Positions 47,060 through 58,259 of a stretch of 64,000 nt of DNA are shown here, in pieces. The notes below the pieces were generated by a model. That model worked only from the letters and a program-made list of their open reading frames with translations. It did not search any database and was not told the origin of the DNA. Origin of the DNA: Euglena gracilis (Eukaryota; Euglenida; Euglenophyceae; Euglenales); the NCBI GenBank assembly GCA_039621445.1, contig CP154956.1, forward strand, positions 40,016,553-40,080,552, written 5' to 3'. The number at the start of each line of letters is the position of its first letter. Position 1 is the first letter of the stretch. Both the position numbers and the translations under genes were made by a program.

Positions 47060-47280
47060 GCTTTGAGTTTCGGAGAGAGTGCGAGAGTTTTGTGGGTTCA
47101 TTGCCCCAGGCCCCTCACCCGCTGAGTTTCGACCGCGGGGTGGGGGGGGGAGGGTATTTCCAGTTTTGAGGTTTCTTTTTTTTTCAGAGAATTCCAACCC
47201 AGACCCCTCACCCGCCGAGTTTCGACCGCGGGGGGGGGGGGGCAGCCTTCTTTTTGATGATGTTCGGTTTGGAGCCTTTC
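47060..47280 (+). repeat. GTTTCGACCGCGGGG units
   Basis: Two units, each CCCTCACCCGC(T/C)GAGTTTCGACCGCGGGG with a G run, stand about 98 bp apart. Inverted units occur at 49850-50030 directly left of the element at 50044. Confidence 0.7.
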
Positions 47281-47305
47281 CATTCGAGTTCCATTCATGG
47301 AGGGT

Positions 47306-48974
47306 TGCAAGTTGGGGGATGGTCCAGTGTGTCCAGATAATTTCACCACATCAGACTTCTGGCCAAAACCAACTTTTCAGCCTTCAAGGGTCTTCTTCCC
47401 AAACTTCCCCACACATCACCCCAGAAGACAAGACTTGATACTTTGAATCCAGTTCAGAGTCCCACGCAAACTTGTACACTGTTTGCCAGCTTGCCTGTGA
47501 AAAATTTAATTCCCCAAAATCTCTGTGAGGCAATGCTTAATTTCTGCTGGCATCTCTTACCAAAATAAATCTCAAATCTGGCCCGCGCTCACACCCCCCT
47601 TCCCAAAAACAATTGCCAGGCAATTGTCCAAAACGGAAGTAAAAAAATGAGCGGGCCGGAGATAAAAATTCAACACACAACACACACACGCAGCGGCGAC
47701 ATGGAAAAGTGACGAATGGCGGTTCTCGAATTTAAATTGCCAAATCTTCGAATCCACAGATAATTGTAAACATGTCCAAATCCACAGATAAATACCATGT
47801 GGGGCCCGCCTACCTCCACCCCAGCCTTTCCACCTTAGAGAGCCATGTCGTACGACCTACCCCGTACAACATGACCCCCCATGGGGTCCAGCCGGGGCTT
47901 CGGCGACCCCCGCCGAGCCAAACCGGAGCAGAGCCCCCTTGAAGCGGCCCAGCACCGAACGGGGAGACGGCACACACCACAGCCATCACAGCAGCAACAG
48001 GCAGACGAACTCGAAGATGGTCACCAGATGTGCATTTGTAGGGCTGTTGCACAACCCTGATCACTGTTTTTTACGAGGTCAGGCTCCTCGCGCCGAAATC
48101 TCCAGGGGGTAATTGACCAATGACGTTGAAACTTGACATCTTGAACTTGGGAACTTGAAATCTTGAACATCACACCTTGGATCCTCCACAGATTGGCTTT
48201 GGGGACTTGAAATCTTGGAAATGATGACAGAACTCCTTCACAGAATGACCTTGGGAAATTGAAATCTTGACATGACAACTTTCTTCCTCCACAGATTCCT
48301 TGGCATCTTGAAATTGAATTTGACATCTTGACTTGAACTTGACCCTGGAATGACATCTTGACAGACAATTTGGAGATTGAGATATATTTTTGATGATGAT
48401 GGCGGGCTGTGATTGACATTCGTCTGTCCTTCAGCCCAGGCTCCAACCAAGACCCACAGCAGCACCAACTCCAGGATCACCCGCTGCTAGCTTGATCTGG
48501 AGAGTTGATCATGGTGGCCCAACACAGCATCTCACTGTGTGCCAACTGACGCCTTCCTCTGCCTTGTCCCCCTTCTGCTGCTGAGCTGGCCTGCCACTTC
48601 CATGCCTTTTCACTTCTGAGTGTCCCCCGGCTCCACAGGTACGTTTGTACGGGGCTTTTCTGCACTGCAAATCTCATACAAGTTTGTGCAAGTTGGGGGA
48701 TGGTCCAGTGTGTCCAGATAATTTCACCACATCAGACTTCTGGCCAAAACCAACTTTTCAGCCTTCAAGGGTCTTCTTCCCAAACTTCCCCACACAGCAC
48801 CCCAGAAGACAAGACTTGATACTTTGAATCCAGTTCAGAGTCCCACGCAAACTTGTACACTGTTTGCCAGCTTGCCTGTGAAAAATGTAATTCCCCAAAA
48901 TCTCTGTGAGGCAATGCTTAATTTCTGCTGGCATCTCTTACCAAAATAAATCTCAAATCTGGCCCGCGCTCACA
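47306..48974 (+). mobile_element. LTR-flanked non-coding element T1, 1669 bp
   Basis: Direct repeats 47306-47593 and 48687-48974, each 288 bp, start TGCAAGTTGGGGGATGG and end CCGCGCTCACA. The inside holds a series of CTTGAAATCTTG-type short repeats near 48120-48370 and no credible gene. No target duplication is visible. Sequence after the 5' LTR (CCCCCTTCC, AACAATTG) resembles that of T3 and T4, so they share a family. Confidence 0.8.
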
Positions 48975-49346
48975 CACGGTGGGTCCCTTTCCCCCCCTTT
49001 TTTTGGCAGAGGGCCTATGTGGGTCCCTCGAGGAATTTCTCTAGCATTATATTCCTTAGCTTCTTGGTGCCCACTGTGGGTCCACCCTGTTGGCCTCCAA
49101 GGTATCCAGGTATAAATTATTTCCATAATCCATCTGTTGTTCTTATAGGCCTTGAATTCTTCTTGGCCTCCAACCCCACTGGAAATCTGATGGGGCTGCC
49201 GTGGCTCCCCTTGTCCCCTTCACAGGGGCTGACAGACCTTTGACAGGGGTTAACAGACCTTTTCTGCTCCTTTCTGACGGGATTTGCTTGTAAAATTGGC
49301 CCGCATGGCCATTGTAGTGGTGGCCTCCTTGGCCTTGATTCCATCT

Positions 49347-49770
49347 CCCCATCTTCTTGCCAAATTGTTTACAGGCGACTGGGCGCCTTTGGGGGAGATG
49401 CCCCTAATCTGGGCGGCGCCGGGGTGGGGGCTCTCTTCGCAGTCCACACCTTTTCTGCCGCCCGACCCCGGGCCCCCTGTTTGGCTGGCTTCGGCTTCGC
49501 CTTTGGTTTTGCCTTTGCCTTGGGCTTCGCCCTCCTACCCATTGGCAGGCAACTTCCACTTCAAATTTTCCAACTTCAGCCACAGCACAAAACTCAAATC
49601 TCCAAAACCCCAGTCTGTCCCATGGTACAGGTATATGCCAGGGGGCCACGACCCAACGGCCCAGCAATCAACTCATGAGGTTTGACTGAACAGAAAAAAC
49701 AGAATTTACAGTTTGCAGCGCGCGCGCTCAGTCCTAATTTATCTGAAAGGTAGGGAAATGTCCAATGCCA
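49347..49770. repeat. Rearranged copy of the 46-kb segment
   Basis: Order here is end of B, inverted A, inverted C, start of B: TTACAGGCGACT, then the complement of A at 49381-49409, the complement of C at 49410-49607, then CCCAGTCTGTCCCATGG onward as in B. See the 46026 entry for the reference order. Confidence 0.75.
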
Positions 49771-50043
49771 CACTCCCCTTCCCAAAAGGAGACCCAGTCT
49801 CCATACTCGACTCCCTTGGTCGTTGGACATGTCCTCCTCCACCCCTTCCCACCCCGTGGTCGAAACTAAACGGGGGGGGGGGGCTCCGGGGCCGAAGCGC
49901 ACCAAAAAAAAAAAATCTCCCCCCCCCCGCGGTCGAAACCGGCGGGCGGGGGCCCCAGGGCCTTGCACCACCGAAAACTGAAAACGCCCCCCCCCCCCCC
50001 CCGCGGTCGAAACTCAGCGGGTGGGGGCTCGGGCCCAAAACCC

Positions 50044-51712
50044 TGCAAGTTGGGGGATGGTCCAGTGTGTCCAGATAATTTCACCACATCAGACTTCTGG
50101 CCAAAACCAACTTTTCAGCCTTCAAGGGTCTTCTTCCCAAACTTCCCCACACAGCACCCCAGAAGACAAGACTTGATACTTTGAATCCAGTTCAGAGTCC
50201 CACGCAAACTTGTACACTGTTTGCCAGCTTGCCTGTGAAAAATGTAATTCCCCAAAATCTCTGTGAGGCAATGCTTAATTTCTGCTGGCATCTCTTACCA
50301 AAATAAATCTCAAATCTGGCCCGCGCTCACACCACCCTTCCCAAAAACAATTGCCAGGCAATTGTCCAAAACGGAAGTAAAAAAATGAGCGGGCCGGAGA
50401 TAAAAATTCAACACACAACACACACACGCAGCGGCGACATGGAAAAGTGACGAATGGCGGTTCTCGAATTTAAATTGCCAAATCTTCGAATCCACAGATA
50501 ATTGTAAACATGTCCAAATCCACAGATAAATACCATGTGGGGCCCGCCTACCTCCACCCCAGCCTTTCCACCTCAGAGAGCCATGTCGTACGACCTACCC
50601 CGTACAACATGACCCCCCATGGGGTCCAGCCGGGGCTTCGGCGACCCCCGCCGAGCCAAACCGGAGCAGAGCCCCCTTGAAGCGGCCCAGCACCGAACGG
50701 GGAGACGGCACACACCACAGCCATCACAGCAGCAACAGGCAGACGAACTCGAAGATGGTCACCAGATGTGCATTTGTAGGGCTGTTGCACAACCCTGATC
50801 ACTGTTTTTTACGAGGTCAGGCTCCTCGCGCCGAAATCTCCAGGGGGTAATTGACCAATGACGTTGAAACTTGACATCTTGAACTTGGGAACTTGAAATC
50901 TTGAACATCACACCTTGGATCCTCCACATATTGGCCTTGGGGACTTGAAATCTTGGAAATGATGACACAACTCCTTCACAGAATGACCTTGGGAAATTGA
51001 AATCTTGACATGACAACTTTCTTCCTCCACAGATTCCTTGGCATCTTGAAATTGAATTTGACATCTTGACTTGAACTTGACCCTGGAATGACATCTTGAC
51101 AGACAATTTGGAGATTGAGATAGATTTTTGATGATGATGGCGGGCTGTGATTGACATTCGTCTGTCCTTCAGCTCAGGCTCCAACCAAGACCCACAGCAG
51201 CACCAACTCCAGGATCACCCGCTGCTAGCTTGATCTGGAGAGTTGATCGTGGTGGCCCAACACAGCATCTCACTGTGTGCCAACTGACGCCTTCCTCTGC
51301 CTTGTCCCCCTTCTGCTGCTGAGCTGGCCTGCCACTTCCATGCCTTTTCACTTCTGAGTGTCCCCCGGCTCCACAGGTACGTTTGTACGGGGCTTTTCTG
51401 CACTGCAAATCTCATACAAGTTTGTGCAAGTTGGGGGATGGTCCAGTGTGTCCAGATAATTTCACCACATCAGACTTCTGGCCAAAACCAACTTTTCAGC
51501 CTTCAAGGGTCTTCTTCCCAAACTTCCCCACACAGCACCCCAGAAGACAAGACTTGATACTTTGAATCCAGTTCAGAGTCCCACGCAAACTTGTACACTG
51601 TTTGCCAGCTTGCCTGTGAAAAATGTAATTCCCCAAAATCTCTGTGAGGCAATGCTTAATTTCTGCTGGCATCTCTTACCAAAATAAATCTCAAATCTGG
51701 CCCGCGCTCACA
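50044..51712 (+). mobile_element. LTR-flanked non-coding element T2, 1669 bp
   Basis: It is the same length as T1 to the base and nearly identical, with LTRs 50044-50331 and 51425-51712. Differences are scattered single bases. Flanks of T1 and T2 differ, and no target duplication is seen at either. Confidence 0.8.
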
Positions 51713-52703
51713 CGTGGCCCAGCCCCAGGAGGAAAAGGGACCAACAGTGGCCCTTTAAAGGACCCTGTCCCCAGAGGAAAAGGGACCCACAGTGGCCCTT
51801 TTGGAGGGAGTGGCAAGAACCCCTCAAACAATTATTTCTCCATTCCTAATGATTCAATCAAGGGGGGAACCCATTCACAGAGGCCACCCTATGGTATGTC
51901 AACCAACCACATCAACATGGAGAATACCAGATAATCAAAACAGGAGCATTAAGACCTATGGTATGTCTTCCAACAACAGGATCCTCCAGAGAGGTGAGCA
52001 GAGAGGGAGAGAGTGCATGCACATCCCCCGCAGAAAAAAAATCTTTTTCCAAGGGCCCAAGCCCTGGGGGACCTAGGGGTGTGCGAACTATTTGCTGACC
52101 TACGTACCTTACTAACTGCCGAACTGACTTTTGTATTCCTATGGCTCTAGTTCTATGTCTTCACATTGATTTGTGTTTACGTCTTTTGGTCAATTGGGAT
52201 ATCAAGGAAATTGGGAATCCGAGGGTTTCAAGAAAAACAAAAGAATATTCTGAGACGTCCAAATTTGGTCGCAGAGGTTTGTTGTTCCAATCGTCCAAGA
52301 CGTCTTCGAGGAGACTGGTCAAATTATACTGGTTGTTGAAGTTCCAGAAGGTATACTTCCTGAAGGCAAGGTTAACCGAGTTGCTGGTACAGAACAACAT
52401 CTTCAACAGGAAGTTGACACTGAGGCTGTGGTGAACAAGTTCACAGTGGAGAATTTGTCAACAGTTGTTGTACTGAGTACTTGGTTGAAGCTGCTGGTGC
52501 TGCAGTTCTCCTTGCTGTCCAGAAGAAGATCCTGGTGGAGACAAGATCTTCATCATCTTGCTGACATGGTCCTGAACCAAGTGGTTGGTTTTCTGTTCTG
52601 GTTTCTTCAGTTTTGTTTTGTCTTTTTGGGTTGGCCAGTGTTTTTCCCAGTTTCCAGTTTCAAGAGAGCCAGTAGTTCAGTTTTTTGAAAGTGATCTGCA
52701 GAA
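51713..52703. other. Unassigned stretch before the Ty3 gag, perhaps its leader or LTR
   Basis: The left part has repeated GGGACC(A/C)ACAGTGGCCCTTT units near 51740-51810. From 52137 a 97-codon frame (GNPRVSRKTKEYSETSKFGR) looks partly protein-like but was not recognised. No LTR border, primer-binding site or polypurine tract could be fixed. Confidence 0.35.
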
Positions 52704-53485
52704 ATGTCCTCCACTGAAGATTTAAAAAGACGGTTGCAAGAATTGGAAATAAAATCAGCCAGCAGCAGTCAGTCTGTGTTTACCCCTGTGAACCCCATCA
52801 CCCAGGCTGAAACATTTCTGAAGCAAAACCGGAACCAAACACCAGCAACCCCAGCCAAAGTTCAACCCAAAGTTCAAGATTACCCCCTGTGAAATTTCCA
52901 GACTTTGATGGTGCAAACTGGCCAGAGTTTTTGAAAGATGTTGGCAGATGGTTGAGGTTAACTGGTGCTGTTGAATTTTTAAATGTCCAGAAAAAGGATT
53001 GGCTGTTGGAATGTTGCTCACCCAAGGTGAAAAAACTGGTTGAAAAAGTGATTGATGAGAATGATGATTTTGAAAAAGTGCTGTGGGAAATTGCAAAATT
53101 GTTCCCAACACTGGAAAATGGCATGACTTTGATATATGCCATTGAGAAATTGCCAGCACTTACACAGAACCCTGAACCCCAAGACATCAAAAAACTTTTC
53201 GTTGAGTTGGACAGTTTGATGGCCAGGTTGAGCCCCCAGGCCATGAGTGAACAGGAAAGGTTTCTGGTTTCGCTGAGGAAATTACAACCCAGAATGTATG
53301 CAGACATAAGGGCAGACAGATTTTACAAACATCGTGCTGAGACATTCACAGATTTGAGAAAAACAATTTTGGAAAGAAGTGAAGATTGGTTGGAGAGGAA
53401 TTTGCTGAAAAAAAATCTCAGACCCCTGATTGAAAGACCCCCTGACCAATCAGAAAAAGTTGGTGAAAGTGTTGCAGAATCTTGA
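52704..53485 (+). pseudogene. gag: Ty3 gag (capsid part)
   Basis: The frame starts MSSTEDLKRRLQELEIKSAS, a coiled-coil-like N-terminus with a good start context. It stops at 52892 after a short C run and resumes one frame over as KFPDFDGANWPEFLKDVGRW, the capsid-like helical domain with ALTQNPEPQDIKKLFVELD further on. It then stops at 53485, where the nucleocapsid frame takes over near 53430-53480. One missing base in each of two homopolymers would explain both breaks. Confidence 0.75.
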
Positions 53486-54134
53486 AAAGGTGGAAAAACT
53501 GTTGGAAAAGGAAAAGGCAAAGGAAAATGCAAAGGCAAGGGTGAAAGAAAAATTTGATGACACCCCAGCACCACGATTTGGAGCCACAATTTTCTGTCGA
53601 CTTTGTCACAAAAAAGGGCATTATGAAGACAGATGTTGGTCAAAAGGAAAGTTTGAGAAAAAGAAGGCAGCAGCCCAGAAGGGGGCAGGTAAATGGACCC
53701 CTTCGGTTCAACCCCAGGGAGTGCAAACCCAGGTTACCCCTCAGAGTGAAAACCCCAAAAAGAGAAAACCTGATGCTTTGAAATTGCTCCAGATGGTGTG
53801 TAAAACTTACATTTTGCCAGTGAAGGTTTATGGAAAGGATGTTCAAGCCATTTTGGACACAGGGGCCACCATCACTGCAGTTTCTAAGAAGTGTGTCCCC
53901 GAGAGTAAAATTCAACGAAGTGCTGCCGTACCCCTGCAAATCAGCCACGGCGAGTACATTTTCTCAGAGGGAACTTGTGAGATGTGTTTGCAGTTTGGGT
54001 CCAAGATTTTGAAATTGAAAGCTGTTGTGGTGGATACTTGTGCCTTTGAGGCAGTTTTGGGGACTGACTTCACAGAGAGTGAGTTTTTTGAAGGGTTGCT
54101 GACCAGACCCCCCCAGAATCATCATCGAGGGTGA
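53430..54134 (+). pseudogene. Ty3 nucleocapsid zinc knuckle and aspartic protease
   Basis: After a charged Lys/Glu stretch the frame has CRLCHKKGHYEDRC, an exact CX2CX4HX4C zinc knuckle that binds RNA in nucleocapsid proteins. About 80 residues later comes ILDTGATITAVSKK, the D-T-G active site of retropepsins, then AVLGTDF, the usual hydrophobic-G motif near the C-terminus. This part looks intact over about 200 codons. The frame leaves at a C run near 54107-54112. Confidence 0.85.
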
Positions 54135-54863
54135 GGAGTTTTTACTTCAGAGCCATGATGGAGACCACACCATCAAAAGAATTTTCAGACTTTTCAAGAC
54201 AGAAAGCTTCACTTTAGTCAAGCCTGTGAAGTCAAAAGCTTCGGAAGAATTGAAGATTTCTTAGGGCCAAATTTGCATTGATCTTTTTGCAAAACACCTG
54301 AACCACACACAGTCTTTGTACATGACAAAAGGGATTCAACCTACAGGTATTCCTGGGAAAAATTGTTGTGTGACATTGTTGCTTCCAAGTTTCTGTGGGC
54401 AAACCCCCCCTTCAGCCTGGTCCTGGTGCACCCAGACTGGGTGGACCAGTACTGGTCCCCCCTGCTGGAAAGGGTAACGGTGGCCAGGGTGAAGATTTCG
54501 AGTGGGGTTCCCTTTTTTGTGGGTGACAGGTGCAAAAAGGTTTTGCCTCCCCCCGTGTGGAACACTTTTGTGAGTGTGGTGAACACAGTGCAATTCAAAG
54601 TGGAGTTTGAGCTTTTGGACCCCAGAATTGTCTGTTGGCTCAGGAAAGTTTCAAGAAATTGGAGTTTGGATGAACTGAGAGGTGAGATCAGAAAGTACCC
54701 CACAGTGGATGATGAAATTCAAGTTAATTTCCGAGATCTTCCTGATGTTCCCCCCCAGCAGCATGCACAACAATCTGCCATCCACCTGCAGCCCAGAAAT
54801 TTTTTGAAAGTCCAAGTTTTCCTTTGGAGAGTGTTCCCCCCAAGGAATCAGAAGAAAAGGTGA
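54135..54863 (+). pseudogene. Methyltransferase-like domain between protease and RT (NPPF)
   Basis: In the frame after the protease, GQICIDLFAKHLNHTQSL follows a stop; one frame over comes YSWEKLLCDIVASKFLWANP, then PFSLVLVHPDWVDQYW. The set D-(L/M)-F, NPP(F/W), (V)P(D/H)W is shared with the DIRS element at 62330-62560 and resembles N6-adenine methyltransferase-like domains known from DIRS elements. Compared with the DIRS copy about 16 residues are missing between NPPFS and LVLVHPDW. The rest (VWNTFVSVVNTV onward) is a conserved-looking linker of unknown role. Function is inferred. Confidence 0.55.
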
Positions 54864-55767
54864 AAGAATGGTTGGACAATGTGGTGGTGTTTGAATCCAT
54901 GAGTGAGCATGAAAACATCAATTGTTTGGCTGAATTGACAGGACATTGAAAGTGAGCTGAGTCTTTTTCAGGAGGTGAGAAAAGATGTGGAGGTGATGTT
55001 TTTCCAGCTGTCCCAGCCTGTGGAAGATGTTCAGTTTGCAAAACCTGTGAAGACTCCCAAGGCAACAATCAAGATGGATGAACTCAAAAGCATTTCCCAA
55101 GTTTTACATGAAAAGATTTGGACTTTGGAGGCCCAGAAAAAGGCTGAAAAAAGCAGAAAAAAGCAGCAAATTGTTTACTGAGAATCTGAGTGGAGAATTT
55201 GAGAAAGAAGTTGAGAAATTCAGAGACCACCCCAGGTTGTATGATATTTTAGTGAAATTTTCTGACGTTTTTGGACCATTGCCAGAATTTCTGAGTCTTC
55301 CCCCCTGCCTGTTTTGATGGACACTGAGCGGAAGCCTGAATGGGAAGGGAAACCCTAAGGCAATAGTGTTGGCCCATGCCACAGGAGGATGAAAAAGAAA
55401 TTGACCTTCAGTGTAAAGAATTGCTAACGTCAGGGTTGATTGAGCAATTCCCAGTTGGTGAAATCCCCCAGGTGTGCAGCCCCACATTTTTGGTTGACAA
55501 AAAAAGGGTCAAGTACTGGTCATTCATTATGGAAAATTAAATTCCAGAAGCAAAACAGATGCAGATTTTTTACCAAACATGGAAATCCTGATTGAAAGTT
55601 TGGCCAAGTGTCGGTTCAAAAGTACCCTGGACACGAGGAGTGGGTATTGGCAAATCCAAATCACAAAAAGAGCAGCGAATTGGTCTACATTTTTGCATTC
55701 CTTCAGGGAGGTGTTTTCGTCCAAAAATGATGATGTTTGGGTTGATGAATGCCCCAGGGATTTTTCA
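54864..55767 (+). pseudogene. pol: Ty3 reverse transcriptase, N-terminal part
   Basis: The linker ends with LYDILVKFSDVFGPLP, typical just before RT. Then come EIDLQCKELLTSGLIEQFPV, SPTFLVDKKRVKYW, KSTLDTRSGYWQIQI (motif A with its catalytic Asp) and, in another frame, MMFGLMNAPGIF (motif B). Several frame changes and stops lie between. The gene is cut at 55767 by the insertion of T4. Confidence 0.8.
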
Positions 55768-56991
55768 TGTAGGCTTAAGTGGGGGTATTTGCCTGAAAAC
55801 ACACCTCAGCTTTCCCCACCACCTGTGCCATGGCCCCCAGGGCAAGCACCCTGGGAAAGCCCTTTTCACCAATCTCAGATGGCAATCTGTCAAACTTGAA
55901 CCTTGAACTTGACTTTTCCAAATCCCTTCCAGACTTCCCAACACAGCAATCCAAGAACTTCCCAGATACAACTGCTGCAAAGTGATGCACTGTTTGCCAT
56001 ACCACTGTGAAAAACACAACGTAGAATTTAACTGGTAGGAATCTTTTTTCTGGCCATGCGTAATTTAATATTGCAATCACTGATTCTGGAATCTTTTGCT
56101 GTCCGCTCTCACCCCCCTTCTCAGAAAAATTGTCCACAATTTGCCCAGCATTCGCAGCTACAGCGGACAGACCCTTATCCCACGTTGAACATCTTGATGG
56201 GCCACTTGGAACACGACAAGAAGAACACGAAGACGAAGTAAAACGGATGAAAGTAACCACTTACTGCCGCAGAACACCAGCACATGGCAGCACCAATTGC
56301 CAAACGACACGGCGAGAGTTTTTTCGTAAACGGTAGGTGAACTCACAACCCAGCGATGATGCCAATGTACTGTAATGTCAGCAACAGCAAATGACCACCA
56401 AGACCACAAATGACCACCATCCCGTTCTCCAGTACGTGCCTCACGGATCATCTCGATGCTCCACCTGGAAGTTCTCGAAGTACGTGCCTCACGGCTCAGC
56501 ACCATGACCTGTAATTGTGCTATCAGATGTCATCAATGACAATGTGCAATGATGATCAATATTGTCACCTTCTGAAATGTCTACTTTTCGCATGGTCTCC
56601 ACAATATCCTTTGTCAGCCTTGCAATTGTAAATCTCACATCACTTTGTGTAGGCTTCAGGGTGGGTACTTGCCTGAAAACACACCTCAGCTTTCCCCACC
56701 ACCTGTGCCATGGCCCCCAGGGCAAGCACCCTGGGAAAGCCCTTTTCACCAATCTCAGATGGCAATCTGTCAAACTTGAACCTTGAACTTGACTTTTCCA
56801 AATCCCTTCCAGACTTCCCAACACAGCAAACCAAGAACTTCCCAGATACAACTGCTGCAAAGTGATGCACTGTTTGCCATACCACTGTGAAAAACACAAA
56901 GTAGAATTTAACTGGTAGGAATCTCTTTTCTGGCCATGCCTAATTTAATACTGCAATCACTGATTCTGGAATCTTTTGCTGTCCGCTCTCA
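55768..56991 (+). mobile_element. LTR-flanked non-coding element T4 inside the Ty3 RT
   Basis: Direct repeats 55768-56111 and 56648-56991, both 344 bp, start TGTAGGCTT and end CCGCTCTCA. The interior carries GTACGTGCCTCACGG twice (about 56432 and 56481), as in T3, and no gene. It separates RT motif B (NAPGIF) from the following KELMEILTSQC. No clean target duplication is seen. Confidence 0.8.
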
Positions 56992-57260
56992 AGGAGTTGA
57001 TGGAAATCCTAACCTCCCAATGCAAAACGGATTTGAGAGTGAGAGAGATTTTGAAAGATGGACACCTGGCTTCTTTTTTCGACGACACAGGGGTTGGTGC
57101 AAATTCTGAGGTGGACCATTTGTGCTTTTTGAAAAGTGGTTTGAAGTTGCAGAAAGAACCAAGTGAGAATTGAATTCAGCAAATGTTCTTTTCTGAATCA
57201 GACTATTGACTACTTGCGCTTCTCATTGGCATGGGGAATGTGACAGGCAAACAAGAGGAA
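56992..57260 (+). pseudogene. pol: Ty3 reverse transcriptase, part after the insertion
   Basis: It reads KELMEILTSQCKTDLRVREI, then ASFFDDTGVGANSEVDHLCF, where FFDD takes the place of the usual Y-x-D-D metal-binding motif. The connection to RNase H follows with further frame changes. Confidence 0.75.
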
Positions 57261-57273
57261 CATTAAACCAATT

Positions 57274-57880
57274 TTGAGTTTTCGAGTTCAGAATCAAAGG
57301 GATTTGAGGCGAATTTTGGGAGCCATGAATTTTTACCGCAGACACGTGAATGGTTTTACCTTTGACTCAGCCCCACTTACAGATCTTCTGAAAAAGAATG
57401 TGAAATGGAGGTGGACTGAAAAGGAGGAGAGATATTTGAATGCTTTGAAAATAAAATTATCATCGCTTGGTGTTTTGGGTACCCACAGGAGCTCAGGAGA
57501 GATTGTTTTGGTGACTGAAATTTCGGATTTGGGAGGTGGTTCTGCTTTGTTTCAGTGGCAAACCCTCCAACAAACACAAAGTCCTGAGAATTTTCGAACA
57601 AGTGGTGTGAAAGTGGATGGAACCCTGAAAAGCAACTACCCCAGTGAAATGGGGTTGATACCTTTGGGCCACTACAACTGGAAATGGAGTGAGGCGAGAA
57701 AAAATACACCACCTGGGAAAAGGAAATTTTGAGTAGTGTGATAACCATTGCTTCACAAACAAGGATTTTGCAAAATCTGCCAATTGTGTGGATGACAGAC
57801 AATGAGGCAGCCACCTCTGTTCTGAAGTGTGAACCCCCCTTCAACAAAAGGCTGAGAAGGATGTGTGTGTGTTTTTGCAC
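57274..57880 (+). pseudogene. pol: Ty3 RT connection and RNase H
   Basis: LRRILGAMNFYRRHVNGFT is the usual RT thumb/connection motif (L-x-G-x-x-N-F-Y-R). EISDLGGGSALFQWQ is the RNase H start, although the expected first Asp is Glu. One frame over, ILSSVITIASQTRILQNLP and WMTDNEAATSVL supply later RNase H strands with TDNE as the third acidic site. Frame breaks lie at 57720 and 57850. Confidence 0.7.
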
Positions 57881-57899
57881 CAGTTCAAACTGAATATCG

Positions 57900-58259
57900 T
57901 TGTGGCAGGGTGCTTATTTTGAGAACAAATTTGAAATTCGTTTTGAGGAAGAAGCAAGGAACGGTTTTCAGAAAATGGATGTGCAGCTTGACCTGTTTTT
58001 GCAAAATATTTTCAGTTTGTCCCACAGAGTGCAAGTGTCTGAAAAGGATTATTTGAATTCCGAACTGAAAGAATTTTTGGAGAAAGTGGAGGTTTCAAAA
58101 CCCTGTTTCATTGACAATGAGTTTTGGTTCAGATCTGCCAAGGCAATGTACTGTGAAGGAAAATTGGTTGTTCCGTCTCATTTGTTGAAGGTTTGTTTGG
58201 ATGAATGTCACAAGGCAAGCAACCATGTTGGTGCTGAAAGGACACTGTTTTTTTTATGA
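57900..58259 (+). pseudogene. pol: Ty3 integrase zinc-binding N-terminus
   Basis: The 119-codon frame ends HLLKVCLDECHKASNHVGAE, the H-H half of the HHCC domain, and is cut at a T run (TTTTTTT) near 58253. The C-C half, CDICSLSKQNR, opens the next frame. Confidence 0.75.
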
